64,000 nt of DNA from Thamnaconus septentrionalis (GCA_009823395.1 CM020510.1:12032273-12096272); one strand, 5' to 3'; shown: positions 32,775 to 47,493, counted from the stretch's first letter. The notes: a model not told the origin generated them from the sequence alone. Numbers and translations are program-made.

Positions 32775-34200
32775 TGTGATAATGCTGTAGCAGTCGCTCC
32801 TTTTTCTTCTCAGTGACACTCAGTATTTTTCTTGTTTTTCTTTTTAATAATAATTTAAAACTTGGTCAGGCTGCCAGTGGATGGACCGAGCACATACTGC
32901 TGTCGCACAGAGTCCTGTTACGGCATCTGGTCTTCTTCTCGGAGTGCTTCACTACGTCCCAGTGTGCTCAAACGCGCCCCTTGTGGCTGGATGAGAAACT
33001 ACTGGAAAATATCTTGAACTAAAATGTGTGTCCACAAGAGGGCGACAATGATTGAGCATAAATCACAAGGCAAAATTGACCGCGATATAGCTCTTAGTAG
33101 CTAACATTTGAGCTAACAGTTCATTTATATGATGTAACTGAGAGAATAAAGCGTGTTCTGTTACTAATATACTAATTCTTATCAATTATATCCTAATTAA
33201 ATAGCACTGATGAATTTTAAAAAATGGAACTGTATAAGCAAACAAAATTAATTGTAATTGAAAAGTTATCTACTTTCCTTGTGTGCAGCAAAACTGACAT
33301 TACAAACATTTTCGTAATGTAGAAATTTTTTATTCTTACATTTACAGGATACAGCATAACATGACAGTGGAATAATAGGACAGTGTGATGATGAAAACAG
33401 TGGTTGACTCCGTGAGCCATGGCAGAAGAGTGTTTTTCTTTCTTCAAAGATTGAAAAAAAAAATACATAGAGCAGCATATTTAGTCACTTTAAAAGCCAT
33501 TTTGTGTGTTTGTGTGTGACCTATGTGAACGGGCGTCATCGGCCTCCGTCAGTTTAACACACAGAAGCACTGTGCCATTGTCTCTAAAGGGCGAGTGAAG
33601 CCCATGGAAGCTACTGACTATATCTGCTGCTGAAGGACGGGGAGATCTGGAAGTTCTGGAACTTGCAGCACTACAGTACAAGAGATAATCAATCAATGTA
33701 CATGTTATCATTTATTTTGTGAGTTTTGATTTCACTGCAGCTACTGTGTATCCAGTACATCCACCCAGTCAGTTCATTTGCCCCTGTTTTCACTTCACCG
33801 TTGCTGATCTTCTAGCTGTGGCCTCGACGATAAGATGAGTAGAATGTTACATCTTCAGCACATGTCCAGTTAGCCGACCGTAAAATGTGGGATTTTTATC
33901 CAGGAGATAAAAGAATGTTTTGCAAAATGTTTAGTTAACGTTCAAGGTTCAGCGTCGATAAGGCTCATTAGGACCAGCCTGTTGCCTTGGCTGAAGTCGT
34001 GTCAGGACGTGGCGTCCGCTCGTTTATCAACAACGTCCACGTGCCCGTTCTCCACTCCGTCAAAAGTCACCGCCAGTCACGGCCATCGCGTCGTCTCCGG
34101 CCTCCGTTCATTCTCACGTTTGTCGTCCTTCAAGTATCCCTCAAAAAGTCTTCAGGATTTGTCGCTCCAACGCCCACCGCCACCCTCTCGCCTCGCCCCT
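32775..34200. other. ERCC2 5' flank and CDC42EP 3' UTR
   Basis: ERCC2 transcription (minus) should start shortly above 32774. The CDC42EP 3' UTR runs down from 34200; the first minus-strand AATAAA is at 33716-33711, giving about 490 nt. No coding exon seen between. Confidence 0.45.
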
Positions 34201-34643
34201 TCACAGCTCGCAGCGGTTGTCCTCGCTCTTGTAGCGGTCCATGATGCTCAGGACGTCCTCCAGGATGGACGGGCCCAGGTCCAGGTCCAGGCCCATCATG
34301 GAGTCAGCCCGGGGCACGACGGCGGCGCCGGTGCCCAGGCCCCCCGTCTGGAAGGTGGAGCAGGGCGACTCGCTGCGCTCGCTCCTCAGGTCCTCGTTGC
34401 TCAGGCCGGCGTCCGAGTCCAGGCTGAGGCCCCGGCGCACGTCCAGGAGCCCACAGCTCTCCGACATGGAGTCCTCGGAGGAGGCCTCGGAGAAGGAGCC
34501 CGAGGACGGCACCAGCTTGCGGATGGTCGGGGAGAGGGAGATGTCTCGGTGGCAGGACTCGGACGCCGGGACGCCCATGGATCCGTTCTGGAGGAAGCCC
34601 AGCTGGGTGTGGGCGTGGCCATTGGCCTGTTTGCGGTGGTTGA

Positions 34644-34693
<50 letters not shown>

Positions 34694-35193
34694 CCGTGGT
34701 GGAGGTGGCCCTGCTGCTGGGGCGGGAGGCGGAACGGCGGGGACGGGTCGTCCAGGTGAAGGCGCGGGGGTTTGGGCGGAGCCTGCTCGTGGTGGACGAA
34801 GACGGGCATGGAGACGGTGGTCTTGAGCAGGCCGCTGGAGGCGTGCTGGTAGTGATAGCCGTTGTAGGAGTAGTCGTGCGAGTGCTGCAGCCCGCCGCCG
34901 AGGCCGTCCGGGTCGTCGTCGTGCTCGTCGTGCCTCTCCACGCTGTGCGAACGCCCGTTGGCCGCCCGACCCATCCCCGCCCCCACCGCCGCCGGCAGCA
35001 TGCTCATCTTGCCCCGCAGGAAGGACACGTCGCCGAACATGTCGCCCTCGCCCTCGGGCCCCACGTGCGCACTGTGCCGCACATCGCCCAGCGGCGGGCT
35101 GATCATGTCGCCCGAGAGGACGTCGCGGAGCCTCAGCTTCTTGCCCTTCTTGGGCGTGGTGGTCTTCAGGTACATGGGCGTCTTTGCCGGCAT
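34201..35193 (-). CDS. CDC42 effector protein (BORG/CDC42EP family), 330 aa, single coding exon
   Basis: Binder of Rho GTPases: CDC42EP proteins bind active CDC42 through a CRIB motif and organise septins and actin. The N-terminus [10 protein letters not shown], then [20 protein letters not shown], is most like CDC42EP3 and CDC42EP2. The CRIB motif is residues 31-45, [15 protein letters not shown], followed by the BORG block [18 protein letters not shown]. The C-terminal BORG block is [19 protein letters not shown]. Odd: the conserved CRIB phenylalanine (family consensus LGDFRH) is valine 38 here, and there is a run of 16 glutamines encoded by pure CAG (34692-34645). One coding exon is usual for the family. 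The paralogue cannot be named, so no symbol is given. A family member is not expected here from the human order MARK4-CKM-KLC3-ERCC2. Confidence 0.88.
34645..34692 (-). repeat. Uninterrupted CAG16 tract coding for polyglutamine
   Basis: Sixteen pure CTG units on the plus strand are CAG on the coding strand. They lie in the CDC42EP reading frame between HLHHG and VNHRK. Confidence 0.95.
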
Positions 35194-38100
35194 GTTGGCC
35201 GGTGCGATGATGATGTTGGTTCTTTTAGGTTTCTCAGAAGCGGAAAGTTCAGCCGAGTTTCTTTCCTTTTCACGGCGAAACTGAGCGTTCTAGCTCGTTC
35301 AGGTCCTGTCGGAGAAGGGATGGCGAGCCCCCCGGTGGGTTGAGCCTCACGCTGACATGTGACTCTGGAGGATGAGGGGGGGGTTGAATAGAGGAGGAGG
35401 AGGAGGAAGGTCTTGACCTCAGCTCAGCTCCCTTTGTCGCCACCTCACACTCAGAGGAGCCATAGCAGAGCCCAACGCCGGTCGCTTTTTCCCCCACTAC
35501 TTGTCTTCTCCTCAGTCAGAGGGCTCTGCAGCCGGGGGACAGGCCTTCAGGAATGTGACATCAGAAATCTGGAGATCTGTGAGGAGAAGCAAGAGAGAGA
35601 GAGAGAGAAAAGGGAGTCATTAGAGGAAGGAGGGAGGCGCTGGGGGAGGAGATTTACGACCTCCTCTTTAGCGAGCCAGAGGACACATGACGGAAAACAC
35701 TCCAAGAATCCAGAGTGTTTGCTTCAAAAAGGGGGTCTGCTCGCCCTAAATTACATGGAATTGTGGTGCTTGACATCATGTGGGCGTCAGAGCTGTGAAT
35801 CAGTCAGTGAATCAACGCAGCTCATTGCTCACGCGTTCCTCAAGAGCCAGACACAAACCTGTTGCGGGTAAAATTGTCGGTTTTTGCAGTATTTTTTCGG
35901 GGGGCCACACAACTCCGGAGTCGTCCCGTCCTGTTATCAGTCGCAAAAGCAGCCAAGACGCGACACAAACACGGTGAATTACGGGGAGACGACGACAACG
36001 ACGAGGAGCCCGCAGGCTCTGTGATCTTGTGATCCCATCGCCGTCGTAAAGGAACCTTCGGTATGCGACTCGTTCAACGTCAACAAGTGATGTGCCGTCT
36101 GTTTAGGGGGAGGATGACAAGATGTGAACCAGTTCTCTGACCTTAAAAAATAGAAGCTGTTTTTCACTTCGTTTACAGCAGGCAACGTCAAAGTGTAAAA
36201 TGTGTATTTTGTCCATGTTGCCTTCGTGGGACAGCTTCAGGGGTGAGACACACAAATAATCATTTGAGAAAGAAAAGCCTGCGTGCTCGTTTTATTTTGT
36301 ACCATGTGACCGTCTAACTGGGTTCAGCCTCAGTCCACTGAGGAATGTCTGGAGGGAAATGTGCATCCATAAACTTCACAGCACAGGCAAAGTGAATACA
36401 TTTTAATTCCAGGCTGTTTCTTCATCTCACTAACATCTTTCAGAGTCGACGGTTGTGGAATAAACCGCAGCCGTGATGTCAGCGTGAATCTAAATCTGGT
36501 TGAAAAGCCAAAATTTAGCCTTTTATTCCTGATGTCATGAAACTCAAGTGCAGGGTCACAAAAACACCCATAAGACTTCTTCTGTTCAGAAACTAGGCCC
36601 CGGCAGAGATGATTACATAAAATGCAGAAAACTCATGACTCGGTCAATCATGTTGTCATGGTAGACGGTGATGTTTTCATCAAGTGCTGATAGAACGTTC
36701 AAAGTTACATAATAGGGCTGGAAGTTTTTGTTGTTGTTTTCAAACAAAGACATCTTTATTGTGAGTCCAGAATGAGGGAGATTTGAAAGCATACTGTTGC
36801 CTTATCATTTTTCTATATATATAAAATTTCTATATATTTTCCAATATATGCGTAAAAAACACCAACATTTTATTTATGGTGATTACTTTAACACAGACTA
36901 AGTTACTCTATTTGATAGTTCATCATGTCTTCATCACATTTACATACTATCAAAACGTAAATGGGTGCCTTTGTTGTGACAAGCGCAGGGAGCTAATCTG
37001 CTCCCAAACGAACCTCAGAGCAGCAGCTTGATGGGAGCCTCTGTCGGCAGCAAAACCGTCACTGCTGCCATACGCAAACAATAAAAGATATATAATGACG
37101 AAACTCTGCTCCTTGGTCACCTGCTCTCAGACACTTTGCAGTAAATCCACCTGAATCACATGACACCGCCGCGGAGAGACACTGACTCATAATCCAGCCT
37201 AATCTACAGGTTTATTTTTAGCCACAACAGCTCCTTTGGTTGCACGGACGGGAGCGTCAGGGGGCGAGGACTGAGGGCCCAACATGGTCACATCATTTGC
37301 TAAACATTCAAATAAACAAATGAAAAGAAAAATATGCTTATTGTCAGTTTGCATTAGATTTGTAAAAATGTTTTTCCTAAACTTTAATTTACATCCGGTA
37401 CATTCCCAATATGTCTACTTTACATAAACAGGCTACATAATATTTATTTTCATGCCAAAACACTGTAGGCAGTTTATGTGACTGCCAGTGTGAACATGCA
37501 CTGTACACTCCCCACTGTTTTTCTATTCACCCTGCACCGCTCCCAAAATACAATACCAAGCCAAACTCTTGCCTCGTACACAATTGAAACATTGAGCAAC
37601 CCTCCTTTCCTCACTCACGACAAACAAAGGCGTTCCGAACTCAAGTGTCGGATGAATAAATCTCACAAACGATAGCAAACTGTCAGATCCCAACAAGAGG
37701 ACAACGCACGCTGTTCTCCCCACTAAAGCACACGGAGCAGCCTTATGAGTGCCAGAGCAGAGGACCCTGACCACCGCAGAGCAAACATGCACGAAAATAA
37801 TTGCCCGAAAAATAATTGCAGCATAAGACGCGTGTCGAGAAGAACCAGTCGGAGCTGCTTCAGCAGAGGTGGGAGGGGGCGATTTCAGCTGAGGACACGG
37901 TTCCAGCTGGAGAACTCCTCTTCTGCTCTTCCTTTAAAGGAATAGTTCAACCCAAGTGGAAAAATAAACAATAAATCAGAGTTTATTAGATTTTACTGGG
38001 GCTGCAAACTGCCTCGTCAGCCTTCCAACAAAAGGCTGAGGAGGACAACGTGCAGGCCCCAGTCAACGCTCATCCTACAGTTAAAGAACTTCAGCGGCAG

Positions 38101-40276
38101 AGTAAACAGCGAGAATTATGTTAAAAGGAAATATATGAATTGTGTTATCAAGTGAAAGTGGTTACTTGAAAACGGCTTCCCACGGAAGCTTTGCAACTTT
38201 TTGCCTTTTCTTTATGTCAGAAATCATTGGGAGTGGAAACAGTCAGTCTGAAGACAAAAATTAAGTGTCTTATATTTAATCTGCTAATTATTGGTCAGTG
38301 GGTATATGACATATATATATTAACTATTTCATCTTTGACAGAAAGTTGAAATAGATGGATTTGTTTAAACTGCCCACAAAGGAAAACACAGACACGCCCT
38401 GACTGATACAAATGTACAAATGGGGTTACTGTGCCACTGTATTATCAATTAATCTATTGATATTTACACTACACACCAATCAATCAGAAACAGGTCTGGC
38501 CCAGAATATTGTATTATATAGCACAAGTCCCACCCACTGACCTAGTGACCTTCACCCAACCAGCCATGTCTGGGCTGCTGGAACAACCAGAAGGTTCCTG
38601 CATCCATCCCTCCTACACCCACCACCTCCTCCCCCAGACGGCTCTGGAATCTGTGACGCTGTTGCCGGTGATGCAATCAACCCATGAGGACACTCATCTG
38701 ACATCTGTTTCTACTCTCAGCCTCCATTAGCAGCTCGGACCCGTCGCCGAGCCACCCACGGCGCCCTGTCATCTTGTCAAACAAACAAACAAACAAACAA
38801 AACTTCACGCACGACTTCTCGCTCCTGCCTCCTGCGCAATTGCGCACAGAGGCAGGCTGACGACAGTAAACGCGCCCGTTTTCACCATTAAAGTTAAACT
38901 GATTCAGTCATTCGCCGCAAAACCCGAGGAGTCCGATGAATTTATACAGCTTTGGTAAACTGCGGCGTGTGCGTAATGCTGGTCCACCGCTGCCAGTAAG
39001 AAGTGAGCGTGTGCGTAAAAAGCTCCGATGAAGCAATTCTTACTGTATAGTGAGTCACTGAGATGCGACTCAGCTCCCTGCAGCAGAGACACAACAAACA
39101 GTCTCAACCGAGACTCTGGAAGACAATAAAATCACTGGAGGCTGAAGAAGAGGCGGAAACTCGGAACCGGGCGCAGCTAAAGACACAGCGGGGTGTTAAA
39201 GCTGCCCAAGCTGCGGTTCACTCCCTCTTCCCCCTCTGCTTATGTAACCGCAGCATGGGCCGTGAGGTCATCCCTGTCCTGTCCTGCAGGAGGTCCGATC
39301 GGCACAAGCAGGAACCCCGATCGGCATCAGTCTAAAGTTTAATCCGAACACTGGCAGGTACACAAGGCTGAAGAGGCACACCTCTGCAAAATACAAGCCT
39401 AATAACTGAGATCAACAGTCCCGCTGATCACACACAGCGACTCCACCCACCGATATCAGTGACTTGCCGCCTGTCATGCTCAGGGGCAGACTTTATTCTT
39501 GTAGGCTGTTTGAAAAACACCCCCAAATTTATATATCAACATCAATATATTCTTATATGCCAAATCCATCTCATCATCTACTGGAACTGGTCCAGAGGAA
39601 TTGCCAGGACACATCTGACCCCTTCGGTGACACCTAATCTGCCCTGGAAATTAGATTACCATAACCTAAATAGTGTCATGTTGTTCAATAGAACCTAAAC
39701 TGAGCGTTTGTGCGTGACAAACACGCCTTTTTTTAATCCCTGCGAGATCTCTTGTTTCCCACAGAACAAGACGCACAACAAAACGACATTCACAAGTAGC
39801 CAGCAATCATTAAACGAGTATTATTCTTTGAAAACAACCAAAATATTTATTTTGTTTTACAGACTGAGAAAAGCTGAGAACTTTTTTTTCGCTCAACATG
39901 ACAAAAGCTACAAACCAAGTTGAGACTCTCAATAGTGGAGCCGAGGCTATTATGTGTATTTTTTCCGAAAGTTACTCAATCAGTCGCCTTTTTCCCCTTT
40001 TTGTCCTGCAGATAATAGTAGACAGAGGCTCTATTCAACAGGTAGGCAGCGAACACGGACGGAGCGCTCGTTTGTTCACGCACTGCGGTTAAAAAGGTGG
40101 TCCGATAATAATGATGGAGAAAAAAAAGGGGAAGAAATTCAACGAAAGGACCAGATTGATCTTCGATGTTTTACCTGTAATTTGGGGCGCTGTCTGGTTC
40201 CGTCGCCGTGGTTTACTGGTAAAATCCTCCGACACGCACTGGATCCTCAGCCAGGTCAGGTTAAACCTCTTACCGG

Positions 40277-40400
40277 CTGGTGATAAGTGACTCTGGAGCG
40301 CTCTGGACGGAGAAAGTAAAGCGGGGAGGGTCGGCTGCTCGCCAACATCAAGCTGGAGTGAAGAGCCGCCGCAACTTCCGCTCAGCGCTTTCAAGTTAAA
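40277..40400 (-). other. Candidate non-coding first exon of the CDC42EP gene
   Basis: On the minus strand a GC-rich stretch ends at a good donor (CAGCCG/gtaaga near 40277). A possible partner acceptor (ggctgcag, near 35528) lies 330 bp before the CDC42EP ATG. CDC42EP genes usually have a distant non-coding first exon, but this pairing is inference only. Confidence 0.25.
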
Positions 40401-41634
40401 AGCTCGTACAGGAAAACCTCTAATATCTGGACGAGTGAGCGTGAAAGTTCAAACACACGTTTGCGTAATCTTAATTTCCAACGTTGGGATCTCGATTATT
40501 CTTAGTTTGGGAGAGAAGTTTCAGTGGCTGCTCTCTGTGTGCCCGCGGGATTAGTTTACATTACACGATCACATTACGATTATATTACGATCAAGTTCCG
40601 GTAGCACTTTTGTCGGCATTTCCAAACTTTACACAGCTGATTGTTGAGGCAACCGATCGATCAGATCGTTGAATCAGTTATGAAACTGAGTCGATGATGT
40701 CGCTCAAAGATGCAAAAAAATAATTAAGACTTTCATTAGGATTTACTAAAAGGTTTCTAAAAACAAGAACATTTGTTGTTTTTTTACATTTTGATTTAAT
40801 GAATCAATTGATTTATGAATTAATTTATGGATAAGGGTAGGCTTTACATAAATAATAACAATAATAATAAAAAAGGGCTGGCCTGAATCTGAAAGATGTA
40901 TCTTGTCTTTGATTGTTTTGATCAGTCACATGAGCATGCTGGCATTTCTCTTTTAGACACTGGGACATCTCATGCTTTGACATTTTTTCCACATCACTGT
41001 TATGTCATTAAACAGCCGAACAACCACAGCAACACTTCTGTCCGACTAAACAATAATGTGAGCCTTGTTTTTCCCGTCCGGAGTTCTGGGGATGAAGCAA
41101 AGACTAATTAGACACTTAACAGACTCTTCACACTTTTACCGCTGCCTCGCTGAAGACCTGCTGCACAGCCACATTCTGGCTCCCTGTTGGTATAGCAGCA
41201 CAAAGATAATGAGGATTTAACAAAGTGAGAATGCAGACGTCTGCTGCTGCTGCTGGAGTCAAACTGCAGACGCATCTTGTTTATGGCCCCTGCGGGATGC
41301 CTGCTGAGCAAATTAAACACACTGCCTCCTAACTCATCTCCTGCTGGGTGCCCTGCACAAAAAATAATAATGATAACAAATAGACATCTTTTCCACTGAG
41401 GCAGCATCAGGCCATAAAAAATGCATGCAATGCACTTATCCAAACAAACATGAGATAATAATTTCAGGACTCTGGCTTTGAGGTTCTGGCACGACTTCAA
41501 CAACTTCCATCAAACATTCCATTTGTATGTATGTGCGTGGTTTATTCAACGATGAATGCAATTCAGCTTGAATGCATCTCCTGGAATCTGGAATTAGGAC
41601 ATGACAAAAGTGCCGACAACTGACACTCACCACA

Positions 41635-41636
41635 CA

Positions 41637-41685
<49 letters not shown>

Positions 41686-41768
41686 TCCCGCTAAGTGTTT
41701 AAAGCTGAGAGGAATGTGTAAACAGATAAGGAGTATATTATAACAAGGCTTTGGAGTGGTTGGTTGTA

Positions 41769-41801
<33 letters not shown>

Positions 41802-41921
41802 TGCAGGCAAAGTACAGGGACTGACATGGACACACAGATATGACATCATCTAAGTAAATCAAGATGTAATCAGTTCAGTATGGGGTGGGTCCACATGAGA
41901 ATTCTTGAGAATAATTTCTCT

Positions 41922-41953
<32 letters not shown>
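41635..41953. repeat. Cluster of CA, GA and CATA microsatellites
   Basis: (CA)n at about 41632-41654 passes directly into (GA)n to about 41682. Then come (CATA)n and (CA)n at about 41770-41801 and another (CA)n at about 41922-41953. Confidence 0.9.
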
Positions 41954-41955
<2 letters not shown>

Positions 41956-44207
41956 CAGCCTTCAGCCCCCCCAGGTGAGGCCCCATGCTAAGCCCCCCAG
42001 AAAGGCTGCTGTTCTGTTCCTGCAGCTCAGAGAGACAAACCAGTGGGAGGGGCCGAGTCCGTGTTCCCCTCTCTCTGACACAATTTAACCCCGGAGCGAG
42101 GACTGATGGAGTGATAGCCGCTGCCTGCGCCGTCTTTTAAGGTCACCCCAGAGCTGTGTGAGCAAGGAGGAAATAAAAGCTGCAAGGACAGAGGAAAGAT
42201 TGTAGGAAGGAAGGAGCTCGTCTTTGTTCTGCAGGAGCGACCTTGGCCCCTCAGTAACCTGAGCGCTGGCAGATGGGACGACAGCCAGGGTCTGTCTGTC
42301 CTCACTTGAGGGGGGGTACTCACAGAGTACTGTTATTATGCAACAGTGTGACTCAGCCAGGTGGGTTTAATTTCGACCCATTAGACACACACGAAACCAC
42401 CGCGATGAAGCACAAGTTGTGTGATTGAATCACTTCCAGTCTACCATTAAGTTTATTAACCTGCCTTGGAACCTGCACACAAAACTCCGAGCCAAGCTTT
42501 TAAATTCAGGATTACGTAACAGATGAGCACTCATCACTCTGTGGCCATTTTGAAAGAGGACGACATCGCTTGAACAATTCCATATGCACTTTGCTCAACA
42601 GCTCACCTCGGCTGTGCGATAACTCAAGACGTTACGGAGCTGTTGCGAAACTCCAGATGTTCTATGCAGAACGCCATTACTGTGACAATACACATAAATA
42701 TTTTTTGGTTGTGATTTTTAATTACTTAGTTTATTGTACTTTCCATTCCGCGTACCAAACTTTTCTCCGATGTCAGCCAGGTGGACGGAAGGAATGACTC
42801 AGCATGGTCTGTGGAAGCAGTACTTGTTATCTTGAACGTGCCCTCAGGTGATTCAAAGTTGAAGGCAAGAAGACGCTTCGATTCAAGACGCTACAGAGTT
42901 ACAATGTAAACAACGATATTAAAAATTTCCATTGCTACTTCTAACTTCAAAAAAACACATGGTTAGCCTGACAGACAGACGTTTATTCCAGAGTTTGACT
43001 TAAAAAGTTTCCATCTCAAAAGTCCAGTGCCACATGTAGCCGCACCACTGCAGTGCTCAGTTAGCCTGTGGCCGTATGTGCCTTTGAAACACGAGCGACA
43101 CACACATCCGAGTCGCCAAGTGACCTCATCGCCTGGAATTCTGGGAATCTGTGAGCAAGCGACCCCTCATGTGTTTCCATTTACTCTGATTGAAGCAAAA
43201 CTGCAGAGTTGAAGCAACGAAACAAAGGTGGAGGAAAGACAGAAAAGAGGGAGGAAAGGCAGTTATCCGCAAAGATCAAGATAAGGAGTAGAGAAAATAA
43301 CCCTGTTATTACAACATTTTGCTACCGACTCTGCGCCTTTATCTTGGATGAGGAGATACACAAGCAAAGACTTCCAGAAAAGAAAAAGAACGAGGTCATG
43401 TGATCAAGGAGGAGACCCTTCCTGGACAGGAAGTGGTTTCCAGCTGTTGGCCTCCACGGCAGAAACACTCGACTCACTCTGCACCATCCGTCCCTCCACG
43501 GACCTTTGACCTGCAGTAATTCCTCTTTCCCACAACTTCAGTAGAGCTCTACTTTTAAAGGAGATTTCAGTTTTAGAGAAGAGCAACGAGTAAGTAGAGC
43601 ACCAAGATGTGCTCACAGAGTACGCAAAAATGTTGTGTACTATTTGGCAACTTAAAATAGTGTAAAAATAAATAAATAAATAAAATAAGAGTGAAACAAT
43701 CAGCACTTCACTCCCTTAAGAAATTACAGAATTGTGGAGAAAGTAGCATCATGGCATGAGCAGACATGGCATGGCATGATAATGCCCCCCAGAAAAACCA
43801 GCATATTTCAACCTGATATCAATGTTGTGTGTTTAGCTCATGAGTAATAAAACGTCTTCTATGCTCTTTTTTTTTATCACCTGCTGGGTAGAAGAGGCAG
43901 GTTTGAGAGGGTGTCACTTCCTGCTGTTGCACACTTGGACAGAAAGCCTAGTGCCCAGGCGTGCATGTGTTGTTTTAACTCTTTCATTCTGTGCGATCTG
44001 TAATACAAACACACACCATACGCAACTCATTGCCATTCACTCACGTTCGCAACCGCGGCGATCAAGCACACTTTAGCTCAAGTGATACAACATACAAACA
44101 ACGACCCATGAATATGAATACCAAATTTTCCTATTACACAACTGGACACTTGAATATATGCCCAGACATCACTTTTCATGACTTTTCTATCACTTTCGCT
44201 CACCTGT

Positions 44208-44208
44208 C

Positions 44209-44269
<61 letters not shown>
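44208..44269. repeat. (TA)n/(CA)n compound microsatellite
   Basis: A short atatatata run leads into about 25 CA units. Confidence 0.9.
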
Positions 44270-44270
<1 letters not shown>

Positions 44271-45747
44271 CAGCATTAGCCCCGTAGCTGCACTCTGGAG
44301 GCGATCGGTAGTACATTAGGAGGCTTCAGGACCCCCCGTGAAAATATAGCTGCCACCAGTTGCCTGTGTGAAAATTTTCCCGAATAACCAAATCAAGCCA
44401 CCTCCCTATGACAGCTCCTATTGCTAGTTGTGGTATTTGTTAACAAAATCATTATAATGAATAAATGACAACAATATCAGTGACAGTAGAAAAATAAAGT
44501 CTCAAATTAGGAATTAGAATTTAGGGTGTGTCCATTGTCCGTGTCCAATATAATTCTGGGTCCCAGATTGTCCGAAGGTTTAGCACGTGGATAAACATAT
44601 CATGTCATTGTGTGACATAAGAAAAAATTGAAAAAATAAAGTCAGAAAATGTCTTAGTTGAGAACTTGATGTAACAGTATTATTACTGGAGAGAGACTTT
44701 GTGGAAAGTGCTCTAAAAACCTCTCTCCAAACAAAGGTCCATACACATTCTTGTATGTGATAAGTGCTAAACCTGCAATTATCACTCAACTCTTTGGCTA
44801 TTTAAAGTTTTACAGCTATCTTAAATTCATTGTTTTGGTTTTCGTGTGCCAGAGCTTTACTGTTTGAGTTCCTTTTACTCTTTAGACACTGAAGTCTGTG
44901 GTTCACCTCATAAATCCCTTGCGGTTTAGTTTTGGGCAATAACAGCGCTTCAGTAACGGTGAGTCGACAATCCCGCCATAAATCTCACCTCTGTGTGGCC
45001 TTGTTGGGTCTGTTTTAGGGCGTTATCGTCCTCGGCTGGGTTGGACATAAACACTCGGCGAAGAATTGTATTGTAGCAGAAAGAGAAATTGGAAGAAAAT
45101 GCTTACAGTTTAAGAAGAAAAAAGACTTGCAGCTGAAAATCTGACCCACCAACTCTTGCAACCAGTTTCTTTGATTTGGGAATTTGAAATTCTGAATGTT
45201 TGAATTGAGTTTCAATTGCATTTCAAATGAAGCTGTCCAAGGTAGCTGGATGGATTTGTTAAAGTTATGCTGAACGTGAAACAAAATCTCCCCATAATAT
45301 GACATGATTTGTAAAACTTATTGTAATCACAATCACACAAGTCAGAAGTAGCATCTGGTATGCACGTATAGGAAACAATAATCTATTTACTGCTCCCATT
45401 AGAAGGTTAGAGGTATAGAACCATTTTAGCATTAGCCACACTGTCAGCCACAAAAATACTCATGCAGCATTTTAATAGCTGCAGGCCATAAATAAGCTCC
45501 ACTAGAATCGTGTCCATTGTTAACCGTCTCACTTTTCTCATAAAATATAAAATTAAAGCAGGCATTTGTGGAGCTCGGTGAAACACACCCATGGTGATAC
45601 TCAGAAAGTGAGCGTAAGGTTGAAATCAAAACAAGAGTGATGTAAGAAGAACACAGGGCAAAGCAACACAGGATGCCATAAATGTGTCATTCAAACCCCA
45701 AAATGCAGAAGCATCAACGGCAACAATTGACAGGGAAGCACACGCTG

Positions 45748-45877
45748 CACATGCACAAACACACACACACACACACACACACAAAAAAAAAATCACTTTC
45801 CTGGCTGCAGAACGATGCTGTTACATAACTTTTAATCAACAGCACAAATAATAATGCTTGTTTACAGACCAGCTCAG

Positions 45878-45932
<55 letters not shown>

Positions 45933-46101
45933 TTCTCTCAGACATGGAGAATTTTAACACGTTAAACACATTCCCTATGCCTTCCTCCCCCATCATCCTC
46001 CACCTCCCTGGACTCCTTCCGTTCCCACAATCCTCCCCTCCTCTGGCCCCTGGCTGCCGCACTACACACACACACACACTCACACACACACACACACACA
46101 T
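45748..46101. repeat. CA, TC, CA microsatellite cluster
   Basis: (CA)n at about 45759-45783, (TC)n at about 45881-45925 and interrupted (CA)n at about 46063-46100. Confidence 0.9.
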
Positions 46102-47493
46102 TGCCCCACACACCCTTACCATCCCTTCCTCTCCGCCTCTCAGTTGTGGTTGAGGGTTCAGCCCTGCTTGAGGTCAGAGCTGCTGCCCACCTGGAACAAA
46201 CAAACTAAAATAGACCAGGCCATCAAAAGCGGAAGGGACGGTCGCCTGTCGTCATGGAGCTCCGCTGATAACAGTGTCCAATAGGACTGTATGATCCTAC
46301 GAAACAATAAAAACATTCATGAGAAACTGTTTTTACTACTTATCATGTGTTAAATACTGGGACAGTTTATTTCAAAGTTCTTTAAACATATTAAATTAAC
46401 TATTTTACACAAATTACAGTTACCAAGTTTGAGCATCCTGTGGGTTTAGCAGCTTGCAGCTTAATCAGCTGAGGATAAAAAAAAAAGGAATAAATTGCCT
46501 GAAAGCACTTTTGCTTTGTTTGCATTATGTAACCTTCCTGATTGAGCTCCTGATCGTGTCGAGTGAATTTGGAGCCTGTAAGCATTTTTAGAGGGAATAT
46601 TTTGAAAAATAAACAATGTATAAACAGACTCTTATCAGAGTTTCCAGGAAGAAAGACAGTATAATAAAAGTGGCCTTGTGTCTGTGAGATTACAAAAATA
46701 TTTAAAATGTTTTTTTTAACAGATGGAAAAACCAAGATAATAAAAAACCCTGAAGTTTTCCAAGAGTGACAGTTCCCCACAATAAGTGTTTTTTCTTCTT
46801 TTTTTTCTGTGCAACACTATGTCTCATACCACTAACTACCAGTCTTAAGCTGTTGGTAATGTTCTCTGCAGAGGGACATTCTGTGCAGGATGTTGAGGCA
46901 GCCAGGAAGACGGAAAGAAAGGGACACAATGTTGCAGTTTAGTTTTTGCTAATACAAATTCCTTCACGCATCCACCTGAATAGTTGTACAGGCCTCAGTC
47001 AATCATCAATGTTTTGACCTCATTTTTACAGCAAGAAAAAGTAACTCTTAGTAAAATTATATTAAAAAAAAATCCCACTTTGAATTAAACTATTATTAAC
47101 TCGTCAGGATAAAACTGTTTGAACTGAGAATATTTTGTCATCACTACCAGATTTGGTTTTACTTTGTACTCTATGTGGAAATAAGCTGCTGCTCAGAAGA
47201 TCAAATTTAGCATATTAATAAAGTTTTGTTTGTTTTTTTAAAATCATATCAAAGCAAAATTTTTTCAATTATTATATGTTTTTTTTTTTCTTTCGGACTC
47301 ATTTGCCAGTTTAGGCCAGCCAGAGGAGCTGTATGGAAAGAATGAGCGCAAACATACATGTTTAACTACGTTTGACTGACAGCCAGAATAGAACCTGGGA
47401 ACTTAAATCACTCCACTGCAACACACACAAACATCTGATTCAGGCCTTGTTGATCCTGGAAGATATCCAACCAGGGCCGAGGTGCATTTGTTT

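Noticed and set aside
33982..35343. 453-codon open frame on the plus strand
   Set aside because: It is the antisense of the CDC42EP exon; the Leu/Ala/Arg-rich composition follows from GC-rich codons, and the minus strand carries clear family motifs.
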